A DNA stretch of 64,000 nt, from NCBI RefSeq assembly GCF_004118265.1, contig NZ_SDHW01000001.1:248001-312000 (forward strand). The letters are read 5' to 3'. The DNA comes from Lacibacter luteus. GTDB taxonomy: Bacteria; Bacteroidota; Bacteroidia; Chitinophagales; Chitinophagaceae. Numbering within the stretch: the first letter of the stretch is position 1; each line of letters begins with the position of its first letter. Both the position numbers and the translations under genes were made by a program. The notes beneath the pieces were generated by a model. The model had not been told where the DNA came from. It was given only the letters and a program-made list of their open reading frames with translations, and searched no databases. Positions 19,414-28,448 of the stretch are shown here, one piece after another.

Positions 19414-22209
19414 ATGAACTGCTTTGCCATTATCTCCAGGATTATTCCTTTTTCTAAACATTGGAGCAAAGGGATGTTTCTTTTGCTGTTGGTTTGTTGC
19501 TTTACTGCCTGTAAAACAGAGAAAGAGAAGGAATATGTCATTGGTTTTTCGCAATGTGGCGATGCAGATAACTGGCGCAAAGCCATGATTGGAGAGATGC
19601 GGAGAGAATTGGCATTTAACCCGAACTTCAGATTATTATACAAACAAGCCGACGATAATAGTGCGGTGCAAATAAAACAGGTAAAAGAGTTATTGAAAGA
19701 GAATATCGATCTGTTGATTATTTCTCCAAACGAAGCCGCCCCTCTTACCCCTATTGTGGAAGAAGTATATAATAAAGGCATCCCTGTTATCGTGGTTGAT
19801 CGTAAGATCGCTTCACAGCTTTACAACAATTATATTGGCGCCGATAATTATGAGATCGGTAAAATAGCCGGCAACTATGCTGCTTCACTCCTGGGCGAAT
19901 CGGGAAACATTGTTGAAATTGGCGGATTACCAGCTTCATCACCTGCCATTGAACGGCGGAAAGGATTTGCTGATGCTTTGGCCTCGCATAAAAATATCAA
20001 GGTTGTAAAACAAGTGAATGGCAACTGGGTAAAACCAATAGCCAAGGATGCCCTGTTAAAAGTAATTGACAACGTAACCACTCCAAGCCTGGTATTTGCA
20101 CACAACGATGTAATGGCGCTTGGTGCATATGAAGTGTTTAAAGAAAAACAGTTGCCTCCGGTAAAAATAATTGGTGTAGATGCATTGCCAGGCAAAGGCG
20201 CAGGAATGGAATATGTGAACAACGGTATCATCACTGCTTCAGTATTATATCCAACAGGCGGGGCAGAATCGATCCGTAATGCGGTAAGTCTATTAAACAA
20301 CCAACCTGTACCAAAAGAAACGGTTTTACAGACTTTGATTGTTGATAGTGCAAATGTGCGGATGACATCGCTGCAGGCCGATAAAATATTAGAACAACAA
20401 AAAGATATTGAGCAGCAGCAAATCGTGATGGATAAGCAGCAGCAAACCTATCAAACACAACGCAATCTTTTATATGTGCTGGGGATTACATTGGCATTGA
20501 CGTTTTGTTTTGCCGGACTTCTGTTTTATTCACGCCAGGTAAACAGGCGCATGAACAAGCAGCTTGCACAAAAGAACGAAGAGGTACAAAAGAAAAGTGA
20601 ACAGTTGATGGAAATGTCGGCGAAGGCAGAAGTTGCACACGAAGCAAGGCTTAATTTTTTTACCAATATTTCGCATGAGTTTCGAACGCCACTCAGTCTT
20701 ATACTTGGTCCGGTTGAAGAATTGCTCGATTTCTCAAAACTCCCTCCATCAACCAAACAGCCATTGCAGCTTATTCAAAAAAACACACAACGTCTTCTGC
20801 GACTGGTAAACCAGTTGATCGATTTTCGAAAGATCGAGTTTAACAAAATGCAGGTGAAAGCTACTGAGACAGATCTTGTGCTTTTTGTAAACGAGATTAT
20901 TCAAACATTTCAACCCATTGCAGAGAAACGGGATATTGATTGCAGACTTATTACACAGGAAAGAGCCTTATATATTTGGGCCGACCAGGGAATGCTTGAT
21001 AAAATTTTATTTAACCTGCTTTCCAATGCGTTTAAGTTTACTGCAGAGGGTGGCTTCATTACTGTATCGCTGGAAAAAGATCCTGTTGCTGCGTGTGCAA
21101 TTATTAAAGTTGAAGATAATGGCAGAGGTATGCTTCCTGAAGAAATGAACCAGGTGTTTGATATCTTTTACCAGGGAGATTATGGTAGTCATAAAGGATC
21201 CGGGCTTGGTTTGCCATTAACAAAAGAACTGATAGCATTGCACCATGGAAGTATAACTGTGAGCAGCCAAAAAAGTAAAGGCAGCGTTTTCACTGTAAGA
21301 CTTCCGCTTGGGAAAGAACACTTTACTGAAACAGAATTATCTCTTGCGAACGATATACAAAAGTTCAGCAGCGAGGAAGAAGAAATATTTATGTCGGATC
21401 TTTATTCAGATGATCTTTTTATACCCGGCAATGAAGAAAGCAAAAAAGAAAAACTTGGCGCCATTGTAATTGTTGAAGACAATCCTGAAATGAGAAAATT
21501 TCTCAGGCAAAGACTTTCAGAAACCTATTATGTTTATGAAGCAGAAAATGGTGCAAAAGGTTTACAGATTGTATTTGATCAAATGCCCGACCTGGTTATC
21601 AGCGATGTAATGATGCCGGTAAAAGATGGATTTACGTTAACCGAAGAATTAAAAAAAGATATCCGCACTTCTCACATACCGGTAATATTATTAACTGCAA
21701 AAACATCAGCACAGCAGCAAATGACAGGTCTTGAAATTGCAGCTGATGCCTATGTGGCCAAGCCATTCAACTTTTCAATACTTGAAAAAAATATCAGCAG
21801 CCTTCTTGCAAACCGTAAAAAAATAAAAAGCCATTACAGCAGTGAAATACCTGTGGAGTTAAAGAGCAGTGGCAAAATAACTGACCGCCGTTTGGTTGCC
21901 GATTTTATTTCGATTATTGAAAGAAATATATCCAATGAAAATCTTTCTGTTGATGACATCTGCAAAGAACTTAATCTTTCGAAAATACAGTTGCATAGAA
22001 AGATAAAATCGTTGATGGATACCAATATAAATGAGTATGTCTTGAATACCCGTATTCAAAAAGCAAAATACTATTTGCAGCATGAAGAATTATCTGTTGC
22101 TGAAGTGGCTTACAAAACCGGCTTCTCCACGGCTGCTTATTTTTCTACAGTGTTTAAAAACAAAACAGGATTAACTCCCAAAGCATTTAAGGAAAAAGGA
22201 AGCGCTTGA
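19414..22209 (+). CDS. Hybrid two-component regulator with periplasmic LacI-like sugar-binding sensor (fructose sensor type)
   Basis: A 931-residue one-protein phosphorelay. The N-terminal membrane/lipobox-like segment contains CCFTAC. A periplasmic binding protein domain (Peripla_BP_4 type, about 41-320) has YVIGFSQCGDADNWRKAM and VVDRKI. A helix at about 352-373 crosses the membrane. Then HisKA with His421 in SHEFRTPLSLILG, HATPase (about 520-632; NLLSNAFKFT, GRGMLPEE, GSGLGLPLTKEL), a receiver with phospho-acceptor Asp731 in ISDVMMP, and an AraC-type HTH at about 830-930. This is the architecture of B. thetaiotaomicron BT1754, which binds fructose directly and activates its fructan locus (established for that protein). 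Divergent position next to the GH32 locus supports the same role. A start at the ATG at 19474 is possible. Confidence 0.95.
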   Translation: MNCFAIISRIIPFSKHWSKGMFLLLLVCCFTACKTEKEKEYVIGFSQCGDADNWRKAMIGEMRRELAFNPNFRLLYKQADDNSAVQIKQVKELLKENIDLLIISPNEAAPLTPIVEEVYNKGIPVIVVDRKIASQLYNNYIGADNYEIGKIAGNYAASLLGESGNIVEIGGLPASSPAIERRKGFADALASHKNIKVVKQVNGNWVKPIAKDALLKVIDNVTTPSLVFAHNDVMALGAYEVFKEKQLPPVKIIGVDALPGKGAGMEYVNNGIITASVLYPTGGAESIRNAVSLLNNQPVPKETVLQTLIVDSANVRMTSLQADKILEQQKDIEQQQIVMDKQQQTYQTQRNLLYVLGITLALTFCFAGLLFYSRQVNRRMNKQLAQKNEEVQKKSEQLMEMSAKAEVAHEARLNFFTNISHEFRTPLSLILGPVEELLDFSKLPPSTKQPLQLIQKNTQRLLRLVNQLIDFRKIEFNKMQVKATETDLVLFVNEIIQTFQPIAEKRDIDCRLITQERALYIWADQGMLDKILFNLLSNAFKFTAEGGFITVSLEKDPVAACAIIKVEDNGRGMLPEEMNQVFDIFYQGDYGSHKGSGLGLPLTKELIALHHGSITVSSQKSKGSVFTVRLPLGKEHFTETELSLANDIQKFSSEEEEIFMSDLYSDDLFIPGNEESKKEKLGAIVIVEDNPEMRKFLRQRLSETYYVYEAENGAKGLQIVFDQMPDLVISDVMMPVKDGFTLTEELKKDIRTSHIPVILLTAKTSAQQQMTGLEIAADAYVAKPFNFSILEKNISSLLANRKKIKSHYSSEIPVELKSSGKITDRRLVADFISIIERNISNENLSVDDICKELNLSKIQLHRKIKSLMDTNINEYVLNTRIQKAKYYLQHEELSVAEVAYKTGFSTAAYFSTVFKNKTGLTPKAFKEKGSA

Positions 22210-22285
22210 TTTATTCTCTTAACCTTTAAGACGCCGGGAAATTTTACTAATTTAAGAGGTAGTATATATCGGCGAACAATATTCC

Positions 22286-22311
22286 CGAACTCCGGCTAGC
22301 ACTGGGCACGA
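22286..22311 (+). repeat. Conserved box in front of terminator, copy 2
   Basis: This copy contains ACTCCGGCTAG and ACTGGGCACGAA and is the closest to copy 1 at 9711. It is followed by an A-run and a terminator hairpin whose sequence is identical to that behind copy 3 at 53194. Confidence 0.65.
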
Positions 22312-22312
22312 A

Positions 22313-22346
22313 TAAAAAAAAGCAGTTCAAATGAACTGCTTTTTTA
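22313..22346. terminator. Bidirectional terminator between sensor and uronide operon
   Basis: The stem AGCAGTTC with GAACTGCT (22321-22328 and 22333-22340) has a 4-nt loop. The A-run on the left and T-run on the right extend the stem and supply a T-tract on either strand. It serves the convergent hybrid sensor (plus) and possibly the long minus operon ending at 22471. Confidence 0.8.
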
Positions 22347-22470
22347 TTTACTCCATTTTTAATAGCCCACTGTAATCAAGTCATCGTTTCTGCTTGTGTT
22401 CATACTGTTCTTTAATGGGAGGCAAAGTTCTCAGGCCCGCTCAATTTGCAAAAAGAAGGCATTTTCTTGT

Positions 22471-24072
22471 TTACTTTAAGATGTAAAACGTTCGTGTTAC
22501 AGGTGCTGCTGTTTTTGTTTTTCCTTCAATACCATACTGCCAGGCAACGACAGTAACTTTAACCGGAAATTTTGTTCTCGGCGGAATAGCGGTAATATGC
22601 AACGTACTATTCGAGATAAATGCCGGTCCTTCTTTTACAAAGAACTGAATTTTTTCATCTGCAGATGATCTTGCAGATAGGTTCAAAGACTTAACTGTAC
22701 TTTTCTGACTGGGAATACTATCGAATTGAATATGTTGATCTGTGCCTATATTGTTGATGTGTGGAATCTTCATGTTGATTTGCTGTACACTACTTTTATA
22801 ATGATTGTCGGCTTTACTGCTTGCCAGTAACCATACATCGAAACTACGCTTGGCGTTATTAAACCCAAGTCGGTTAAAACTTATCTGAAAAGTTGTATCG
22901 TTGATCTTTTTTACCGGGCCGCAAATGCGATCAATTATCAGCTTTTGGTTTGAAGACTTATTTGCCTTTTTCAATTTTGTTGAGTCGGAAAAAAATGCGG
23001 AAAGGGTGAAACTTATTCCGTCGGGTTGTGGCTTGAACTTAATATTATAATTTGCATGCGACTTGTCTGGTTGTATTACTGCGCCTTCTTGTTTAAACCC
23101 AATATATTGCTGTTGCTTGCCTCTCACCTTCGCATAAAACGCTTCAGTTGCATCTGCCATTTCTTTATCAAATACCCAGGATGCAAATTTTCTTTCGCCT
23201 TTGTATGCTGAATATTTTGCAGCTGCTGCTTCCGGCAAACTATCCTTATGCCAACGATCCATCAACCATCCTTGTTCTGCCTTTACAGGAAGCAGGATGT
23301 TCGGTTTGTGTATAGACATTGAAGATGGAAGTCTTTTTGCTGCAGCCTTTTTAATGAACATGCATACATAAGTAATCATCTCATCACTGTAATCAAAATG
23401 CCCATGTCCTGCATCGCAAAACAAACTGATGGCACTGTTGGGATGTTTTGCAATGTAATTGAATGCAGGTGTTATCCTGTCTTCCCACCATTCATATTCG
23501 CCCATGATGAATAAAGCAGGAACACCGTCAATAGTTCTGTTGCCCCATTCTACATTTGCTCTGCCGTAACCTGTAAGATGAGTTTGCGGCGCATCGCCAT
23601 GAATTGATACAAGTGCAAGTGTGCGTTGCGGGTTCCATGCTGCGAAGTTCCAGGGAAAAGTTGCATAAGCAGAATGTCCAAGCGGAATGACCGGTACACT
23701 CGCCAGTTCTTTGTATCCTGATACATCCGCAAGCTTCTTCATCATGTATTCAAAATCTTCGCCGGCATCTTTTGTAAAATCAAACGACATATTTATTCCA
23801 GGCGTAACCCACACTTCTGCAATTCCAAGTTCACGCATTGTTTTACGGAAATGCGCATGTTCTAACATCCCCTCTTCAATCATGTTATGTTGTGCAAATA
23901 CAACTGCCCTTACCTGCTTACAATTTTCCGGTATCCACAAATAAGCCTGTGGATGATCATTTGTTTCTGATGAAATAACACAATCTACAGAAACACTCCA
24001 TTGCCACACCTGAGCGTTGGTTTCAGTATAACCTGTAATCAAAAACAGCAAGCATAACAAAAAGTATTTCAT
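22471..24072 (-). CDS. Secreted alpha/beta-hydrolase-like protein, possible carbohydrate esterase
   Basis: A 533-residue protein with signal peptide 1-20 (TETNA). The N-terminal 240 residues look like an alpha/beta hydrolase: nucleophile elbow PLGHSAYATFPW with Ser134, conserved acidic stretch MGEYEWWED (about 190-198), and a late His in AGHGHFDY (223 or 225). The remaining about 290 residues are beta-rich without a recognised domain. I infer de-esterification of a decorated polysaccharide (acetyl or methyl groups) from the operon, which encodes lyases and uronyl hydrolases; some CE19-like pectin methylesterases have a comparable layout, but I cannot confirm the family. Last gene of the operon, 22 bp after the heparinase II/III-family gene. 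Confidence 0.7.
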   Translation of the reverse strand: MKYFLLCLLFLITGYTETNAQVWQWSVSVDCVISSETNDHPQAYLWIPENCKQVRAVVFAQHNMIEEGMLEHAHFRKTMRELGIAEVWVTPGINMSFDFTKDAGEDFEYMMKKLADVSGYKELASVPVIPLGHSAYATFPWNFAAWNPQRTLALVSIHGDAPQTHLTGYGRANVEWGNRTIDGVPALFIMGEYEWWEDRITPAFNYIAKHPNSAISLFCDAGHGHFDYSDEMITYVCMFIKKAAAKRLPSSMSIHKPNILLPVKAEQGWLMDRWHKDSLPEAAAAKYSAYKGERKFASWVFDKEMADATEAFYAKVRGKQQQYIGFKQEGAVIQPDKSHANYNIKFKPQPDGISFTLSAFFSDSTKLKKANKSSNQKLIIDRICGPVKKINDTTFQISFNRLGFNNAKRSFDVWLLASSKADNHYKSSVQQINMKIPHINNIGTDQHIQFDSIPSQKSTVKSLNLSARSSADEKIQFFVKEGPAFISNSTLHITAIPPRTKFPVKVTVVAWQYGIEGKTKTAAPVTRTFYILK

Positions 24073-24094
24073 ACAATAAATCTTTCTGTTAAGT

Positions 24095-26446
24095 TTAATT
24101 GCTATCCGATTTTAATTGCAACATATTGCCGGCATTAAACTCAGCTTTTATCAGCTGTCCATTCAGTTTGAGATTACTTCCCTTTCTATTAACTAATAAT
24201 GAAGCACGAATCAGCGGTTGACCTTGAAGCAACACTTGAGGAATTTCATTAGTAAAATCTGCATGCATAAATATTTTTGATAAGGAATGCAATACCACTT
24301 CTCCGTTCTTTCTGACATAGCTGCCGTTTGCAACAAACCAGGATTTCACATTTGAAGTTGAAGGAATACTGCCTTCCGGGTAACTCATACTCATCAAATA
24401 AGCATCCGTTTCCCAGCCATTTATTTCGTTATGACTGTTGCGGTGCATAATCCGTCCATCCGCCATCAGGTTAAAATAAACATCTGTTGTAATTCCGTTT
24501 TCTGTAACACGCACACCGATGTAATTGTTCCCCTCCAGTTTTTCTATTTTCGGCAAACCGGTACGCATTTCTTTTGCACTGGCCATGTTTGATAATGCAG
24601 GCCCTTCAACCGGTTTATTTTTATCATCCAGTAAAATGATGGCTGTTATAAACTTTGTTTGTTTCAACTGTTCTGCAGGAGAAATGGAATAGTAGGTAAC
24701 TTTTGTATTCGGGTCATGATCTTTAACGCCTTGCTTCTCTTCCAGGTTCATTTTTTCAGGGAAGTCGTGCGGATAACCATTCGGTAATGTTTCAGGAAAC
24801 AGCGGTCGTACTAAAACCGATGCATTGCCATCTGTTACATCCAGGTCAATTCCTTTTTTCTTTGCATCAACTGCAGTATGCAATAGCCATTCAAACTTTC
24901 CTGCTTCATAACTTTTTACATCATCAATAATGAGTATAACATTTCCCACCCAAACAACATTTCTGTAATTGCGCAGAAAGTAACGGGATGTAGGGCCCGT
25001 GGCATCAGATAAAATATATTTGAAGTTACCTCCATCAATCAGGTTGTACAGGCGACCGGGAGTTTTAACTGCATTATACTGATCTGTATATTCCTGTGCT
25101 TTACCATTGAACAGAATTACATTATGTGCATCGCTGCGTACAGAATAATTACTGTAAGCCGGGTTTCCATAATTTACATTGCCTCCATCTATCAATAAAT
25201 TTTTTCCATTATGGTACAGGATGAAAGAACCCGCATCAGCATGCGCATGATTCCAGGTGTAACCTGATTTTACAGCGATCATACTTGCATTTTCATTCCA
25301 TGATGAACGTAATGAAGCCCATCCCATGTTTTCATAAATGGAAGATGTTGCTAACGATGGCAGCGGTTCTTTATCCGAAATAATCAAACTTAAAAGCAGC
25401 CCCATTGGTGTGCTGTTGTTTAAATCTTCTCTTAACCGGCTTCTTTTTGTTTTGCTCAGATACCAGTCGTAATTTTTACTTTCAAATCCGAGTGCCTTCA
25501 TCAACTTTACAGGTCTGTCTGCATTGATTGTATGTGAACCGTCGCCAAAATTTACCGACTCTAAAATTCCATTGGTTGGATAACTCATGTGAATAAACCA
25601 ATCCATTGTTTTTTGAAGCAGACCATCGTATGGTTTACTTAATTTGCTTATTGCATTCGTCCATGCAAGACGAAAAAACAAATACTCTCCCACTCCGAAA
25701 TTTGCATAATTAATGCTCTCGTAAAACCCACCTGCCGGATCGAAATTTGAAGGTTTGTTTTCTAATACACTTCCTGAAAAAGCAAACCATTCATCGGCAG
25801 CAAGCATCACATCATCTGCCCATTTTTTTGCTTCAGGAATTTCGTTCATTACAGCTAACGATGCAATGCCTGCCTGGAATACAATAGCACTCCACCAGTT
25901 ATGACCCATGCTGTTGAGTGTATGAATCCGTTTGTCAGCAGATATCCATTCACTTAATGATGGTTCAATGCCGAGCACAACAATACGTTGCGCCATGTTT
26001 TTTCGTTCAGATGCTGTAAGTATATCATAAATGGCATCAAATACAGTACTTGCAACATTGTTGTTGTGCGCTGTACCTAATGCAGAGCGCCAAACAGGAG
26101 TTCTGTCTTCAAGCAAATCCCATTTTTCTCTTGCAAGCAATGCTTCCAGTATTTTTTTTGCTTGCAAGGCATACGCTTTATCGCCTGTTATTTTGTACGC
26201 CAGACTTAGCAATTCCATATCGCCACCTTTTCCAGCTGCCACAGCAGCATCAGCTTTTGCCAGCATGTTTTTCCAGGCAGTTGCTGTTGCTGAATCGATT
26301 TTAATTCTTTGCTTCAGATCATTCACCCGATCGTTGGTATAAAAAAGATATGGGTGATTTTTTGCTGCTACACTTGAAAAGAAAACACTGAAACAAAGCA
26401 GTAAAAACAAATTCTGCTTTTGTTTTCTTATAGTCATGAAGAACAT
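24095..26446 (-). CDS. Heparinase II/III-family polysaccharide lyase-like protein
   Basis: A 783-residue secreted protein; signal peptide to about residue 28 (SSVAAK). The N-terminal (alpha/alpha) toroid (about 35-360) includes MGHNWW (Asn183) and GGFYESINY (Tyr242), positions that in this superfamily supply charge neutralisation and catalytic Tyr. The C-terminal beta-sandwich opens with the heparinase II/III signature NHAHADAGSF (399-408; His400, His402, Asp404) followed by LLIDGG and DAHNVILFNG. It should cleave uronic-acid-containing chains by beta-elimination, giving the unsaturated ends that GH88 and GH105 of this locus remove. The exact PL family (12, 15, 17, 21 or unclassified) is not resolvable by eye. 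The start may be the ATG at 26437. It is 20 bp after GH127. Confidence 0.8.
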   Translation of the reverse strand: MFFMTIRKQKQNLFLLLCFSVFFSSVAAKNHPYLFYTNDRVNDLKQRIKIDSATATAWKNMLAKADAAVAAGKGGDMELLSLAYKITGDKAYALQAKKILEALLAREKWDLLEDRTPVWRSALGTAHNNNVASTVFDAIYDILTASERKNMAQRIVVLGIEPSLSEWISADKRIHTLNSMGHNWWSAIVFQAGIASLAVMNEIPEAKKWADDVMLAADEWFAFSGSVLENKPSNFDPAGGFYESINYANFGVGEYLFFRLAWTNAISKLSKPYDGLLQKTMDWFIHMSYPTNGILESVNFGDGSHTINADRPVKLMKALGFESKNYDWYLSKTKRSRLREDLNNSTPMGLLLSLIISDKEPLPSLATSSIYENMGWASLRSSWNENASMIAVKSGYTWNHAHADAGSFILYHNGKNLLIDGGNVNYGNPAYSNYSVRSDAHNVILFNGKAQEYTDQYNAVKTPGRLYNLIDGGNFKYILSDATGPTSRYFLRNYRNVVWVGNVILIIDDVKSYEAGKFEWLLHTAVDAKKKGIDLDVTDGNASVLVRPLFPETLPNGYPHDFPEKMNLEEKQGVKDHDPNTKVTYYSISPAEQLKQTKFITAIILLDDKNKPVEGPALSNMASAKEMRTGLPKIEKLEGNNYIGVRVTENGITTDVYFNLMADGRIMHRNSHNEINGWETDAYLMSMSYPEGSIPSTSNVKSWFVANGSYVRKNGEVVLHSLSKIFMHADFTNEIPQVLLQGQPLIRASLLVNRKGSNLKLNGQLIKAEFNAGNMLQLKSDSN

Positions 26447-26466
26447 ACTTATCTGTTGTTTTAATG

Positions 26467-28401
26467 TTATTGAATCGTCCAGTAAACCACATATCGCTCT
26501 CTGTGTATATCATACAAAGGCCGCAACGTAATTCCTTCTTTTGTTTTAAATGTCAACGTTCTTCCTTCTGCAGGTTTAATATCAGCTGAAGGATTTGCAC
26601 GGTTAATTGTTAACGATGTTGAAATATCCTGCGGCACTTTAAAATCATACGTATAGTAATCATTGTGCTGTGTTGGATCTGAATAAGGCGCTCTGCCTGT
26701 GAATCCTTTTGTTCCCATTTCGCCTGCCAGAATAATCGGGCCATAAGCAATTGCCGCTTTATCAGCATTGTCATTCGTGGCAATCAACTGCAATTCCATT
26801 GTATAGCTAATTTCTATTTTATCACCGGCTTTCCATTTCCTGTCGAGAACGATGTACCCGTTTTGTTTGTTGATCTTTGTTTGCTTTTGGCCATTAATTT
26901 TTACTGATGCATTTTTTGCCCATGATGGATAACGCACACGAATCTTTTGCAGTACTTCACTTGTTTTCTGTACTGTAAAAACAACAGTTCCGTTCTCCGG
27001 AAATTTTGTTTCCTGTTGCAGTTCAACGCTTGCCTCTTTCCAGGTTAGCTTCGAAGGAATGAATAAATTCACATAAACATCATTGGCGGAATGATAATAA
27101 ATTGCTTCGCCATACTTCGCCTGGTTTTCAAATCCACTTCCTACACAACACCAGAAAGAGCTATCGGGTGTGCTGTATAATTTGTGAGCGCCCGGCAACA
27201 TCGGGAGAAAATAAGCGACCATTCCTGTTGCTGGATCTTGCTGACCGAGGATGTGATTGAACAATGCTTTCTCATAATAGTCAGCATATTTTGCATCCGG
27301 ATTGTAGATGAATAAGTGACGGGTCAGCTTCAACATGTTATAGGTATTGCAACTTTCGCCGGTATAACCTGTAAGATGTTCAGAGATTTTATCTGGTGTG
27401 AAAAAGTGTTCTTTATCGCTGTTGCTTCCTGTCGCAAAGGAGTGATGATCGATAACGGTGTTCCAGAAAAAATCTGCAACACTCATTCCGTCACCTTTTC
27501 CTTCTAACTCATAATCTCTTGCAAGACCAATCAATTTTGGAATAAACGTGTTCGCATGTTTCGGATTCAACACATCCTTCTTTTCTTTTAATGGATCAAG
27601 TACTTCGTTATGATAAAAGAACCCGGCAAGCCATTTAAACTGTTCATTACCTGTTATAGCATACAGGTTATAAAACGAATCATTCATACCTCCGAATTCA
27701 TTTCGCAACATCCTGATTCGTTGTTCTTCGGTTAAGGGCTTTAATTTGTTGTAAGCCCACTCACCCATTTTTGTAACAATATCGAGTGCCTGCTTATTAT
27801 CGCAATACAAATACTGATCAATAAGCCCCGAATAAATTTTATGCAACGTGTACCAGGGAGCCCATACAGATTTACCGGCTATGTTCCGGTCTATCAGTCC
27901 TTGTGAATAAGCGGATAAATATCCGTTTTGCTTTAATGCTTCCTGTACTTCTGCCAAACCTGCAACAATACTATCAGCTTTTATTTTAAACTCTTCTCTT
28001 TTTGTTGTGGCATATAATAATGCTAACCCTGAAAGTATATGCCCGGCTGTATGTCCACGAACTTCACAATCAAGCGACTCCCAGCCTGCAAATTTTTGTG
28101 TTCCTTTTGTTGGGGAATATCCACCTTCCAGTCCGCTAAAAACTCCGGCGTTAGTTCGAAAACTATGCAACAGGCTTTTTACAGGAATTGACATGATCCA
28201 TTTTATTTCCCGATCTGTATTTTCTGTAAAGCGGCTTGGCAACATCGTTACATCACTTAAATCAAATGCCTTTACAACCGGGTCAAACTGATCCTGCAAC
28301 TTAAATTTTCCACTATGCTGGCCAGGATAATGCGATTGTGAGTAAATGAGGTTACTTAATACTGTAAAAAAAATAATGTATATCATTTTCATAAAACACA
28401 T
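26467..28401 (-). CDS. GH127-family beta-L-arabinofuranosidase-like protein (DUF1680)
   Basis: A 644-residue protein with signal peptide to about residue 21. The (alpha/alpha)6 barrel carries the zinc-thiolate site of this family: Glu349 and Cys351 in TGESCNT, and Cys418-Cys419 in SFWCCVGSG, the first of which would be the nucleophile by analogy with HypBA1. Glu331 in DKEHF is the likely acid/base. A C-terminal beta-sandwich begins around 440. It would remove terminal beta-L-arabinofuranosyl (or a related sugar in other GH127 members) from side chains. Start could be at M4 or M6. It lies in the operon between DUF1593 and the lyase. Confidence 0.88.
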   Translation of the reverse strand: MCFMKMIYIIFFTVLSNLIYSQSHYPGQHSGKFKLQDQFDPVVKAFDLSDVTMLPSRFTENTDREIKWIMSIPVKSLLHSFRTNAGVFSGLEGGYSPTKGTQKFAGWESLDCEVRGHTAGHILSGLALLYATTKREEFKIKADSIVAGLAEVQEALKQNGYLSAYSQGLIDRNIAGKSVWAPWYTLHKIYSGLIDQYLYCDNKQALDIVTKMGEWAYNKLKPLTEEQRIRMLRNEFGGMNDSFYNLYAITGNEQFKWLAGFFYHNEVLDPLKEKKDVLNPKHANTFIPKLIGLARDYELEGKGDGMSVADFFWNTVIDHHSFATGSNSDKEHFFTPDKISEHLTGYTGESCNTYNMLKLTRHLFIYNPDAKYADYYEKALFNHILGQQDPATGMVAYFLPMLPGAHKLYSTPDSSFWCCVGSGFENQAKYGEAIYYHSANDVYVNLFIPSKLTWKEASVELQQETKFPENGTVVFTVQKTSEVLQKIRVRYPSWAKNASVKINGQKQTKINKQNGYIVLDRKWKAGDKIEISYTMELQLIATNDNADKAAIAYGPIILAGEMGTKGFTGRAPYSDPTQHNDYYTYDFKVPQDISTSLTINRANPSADIKPAEGRTLTFKTKEGITLRPLYDIHRERYVVYWTIQ

Positions 28402-28448
28402 TTCACTATTTAGACATAAAAAACGATCAAACTTATTTCCACTTTTCT

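Noticed and set aside
19875-20300. 141-codon open frame on the minus strand
   Set aside because: Antisense to the periplasmic binding domain of the hybrid sensor; no recognisable features.
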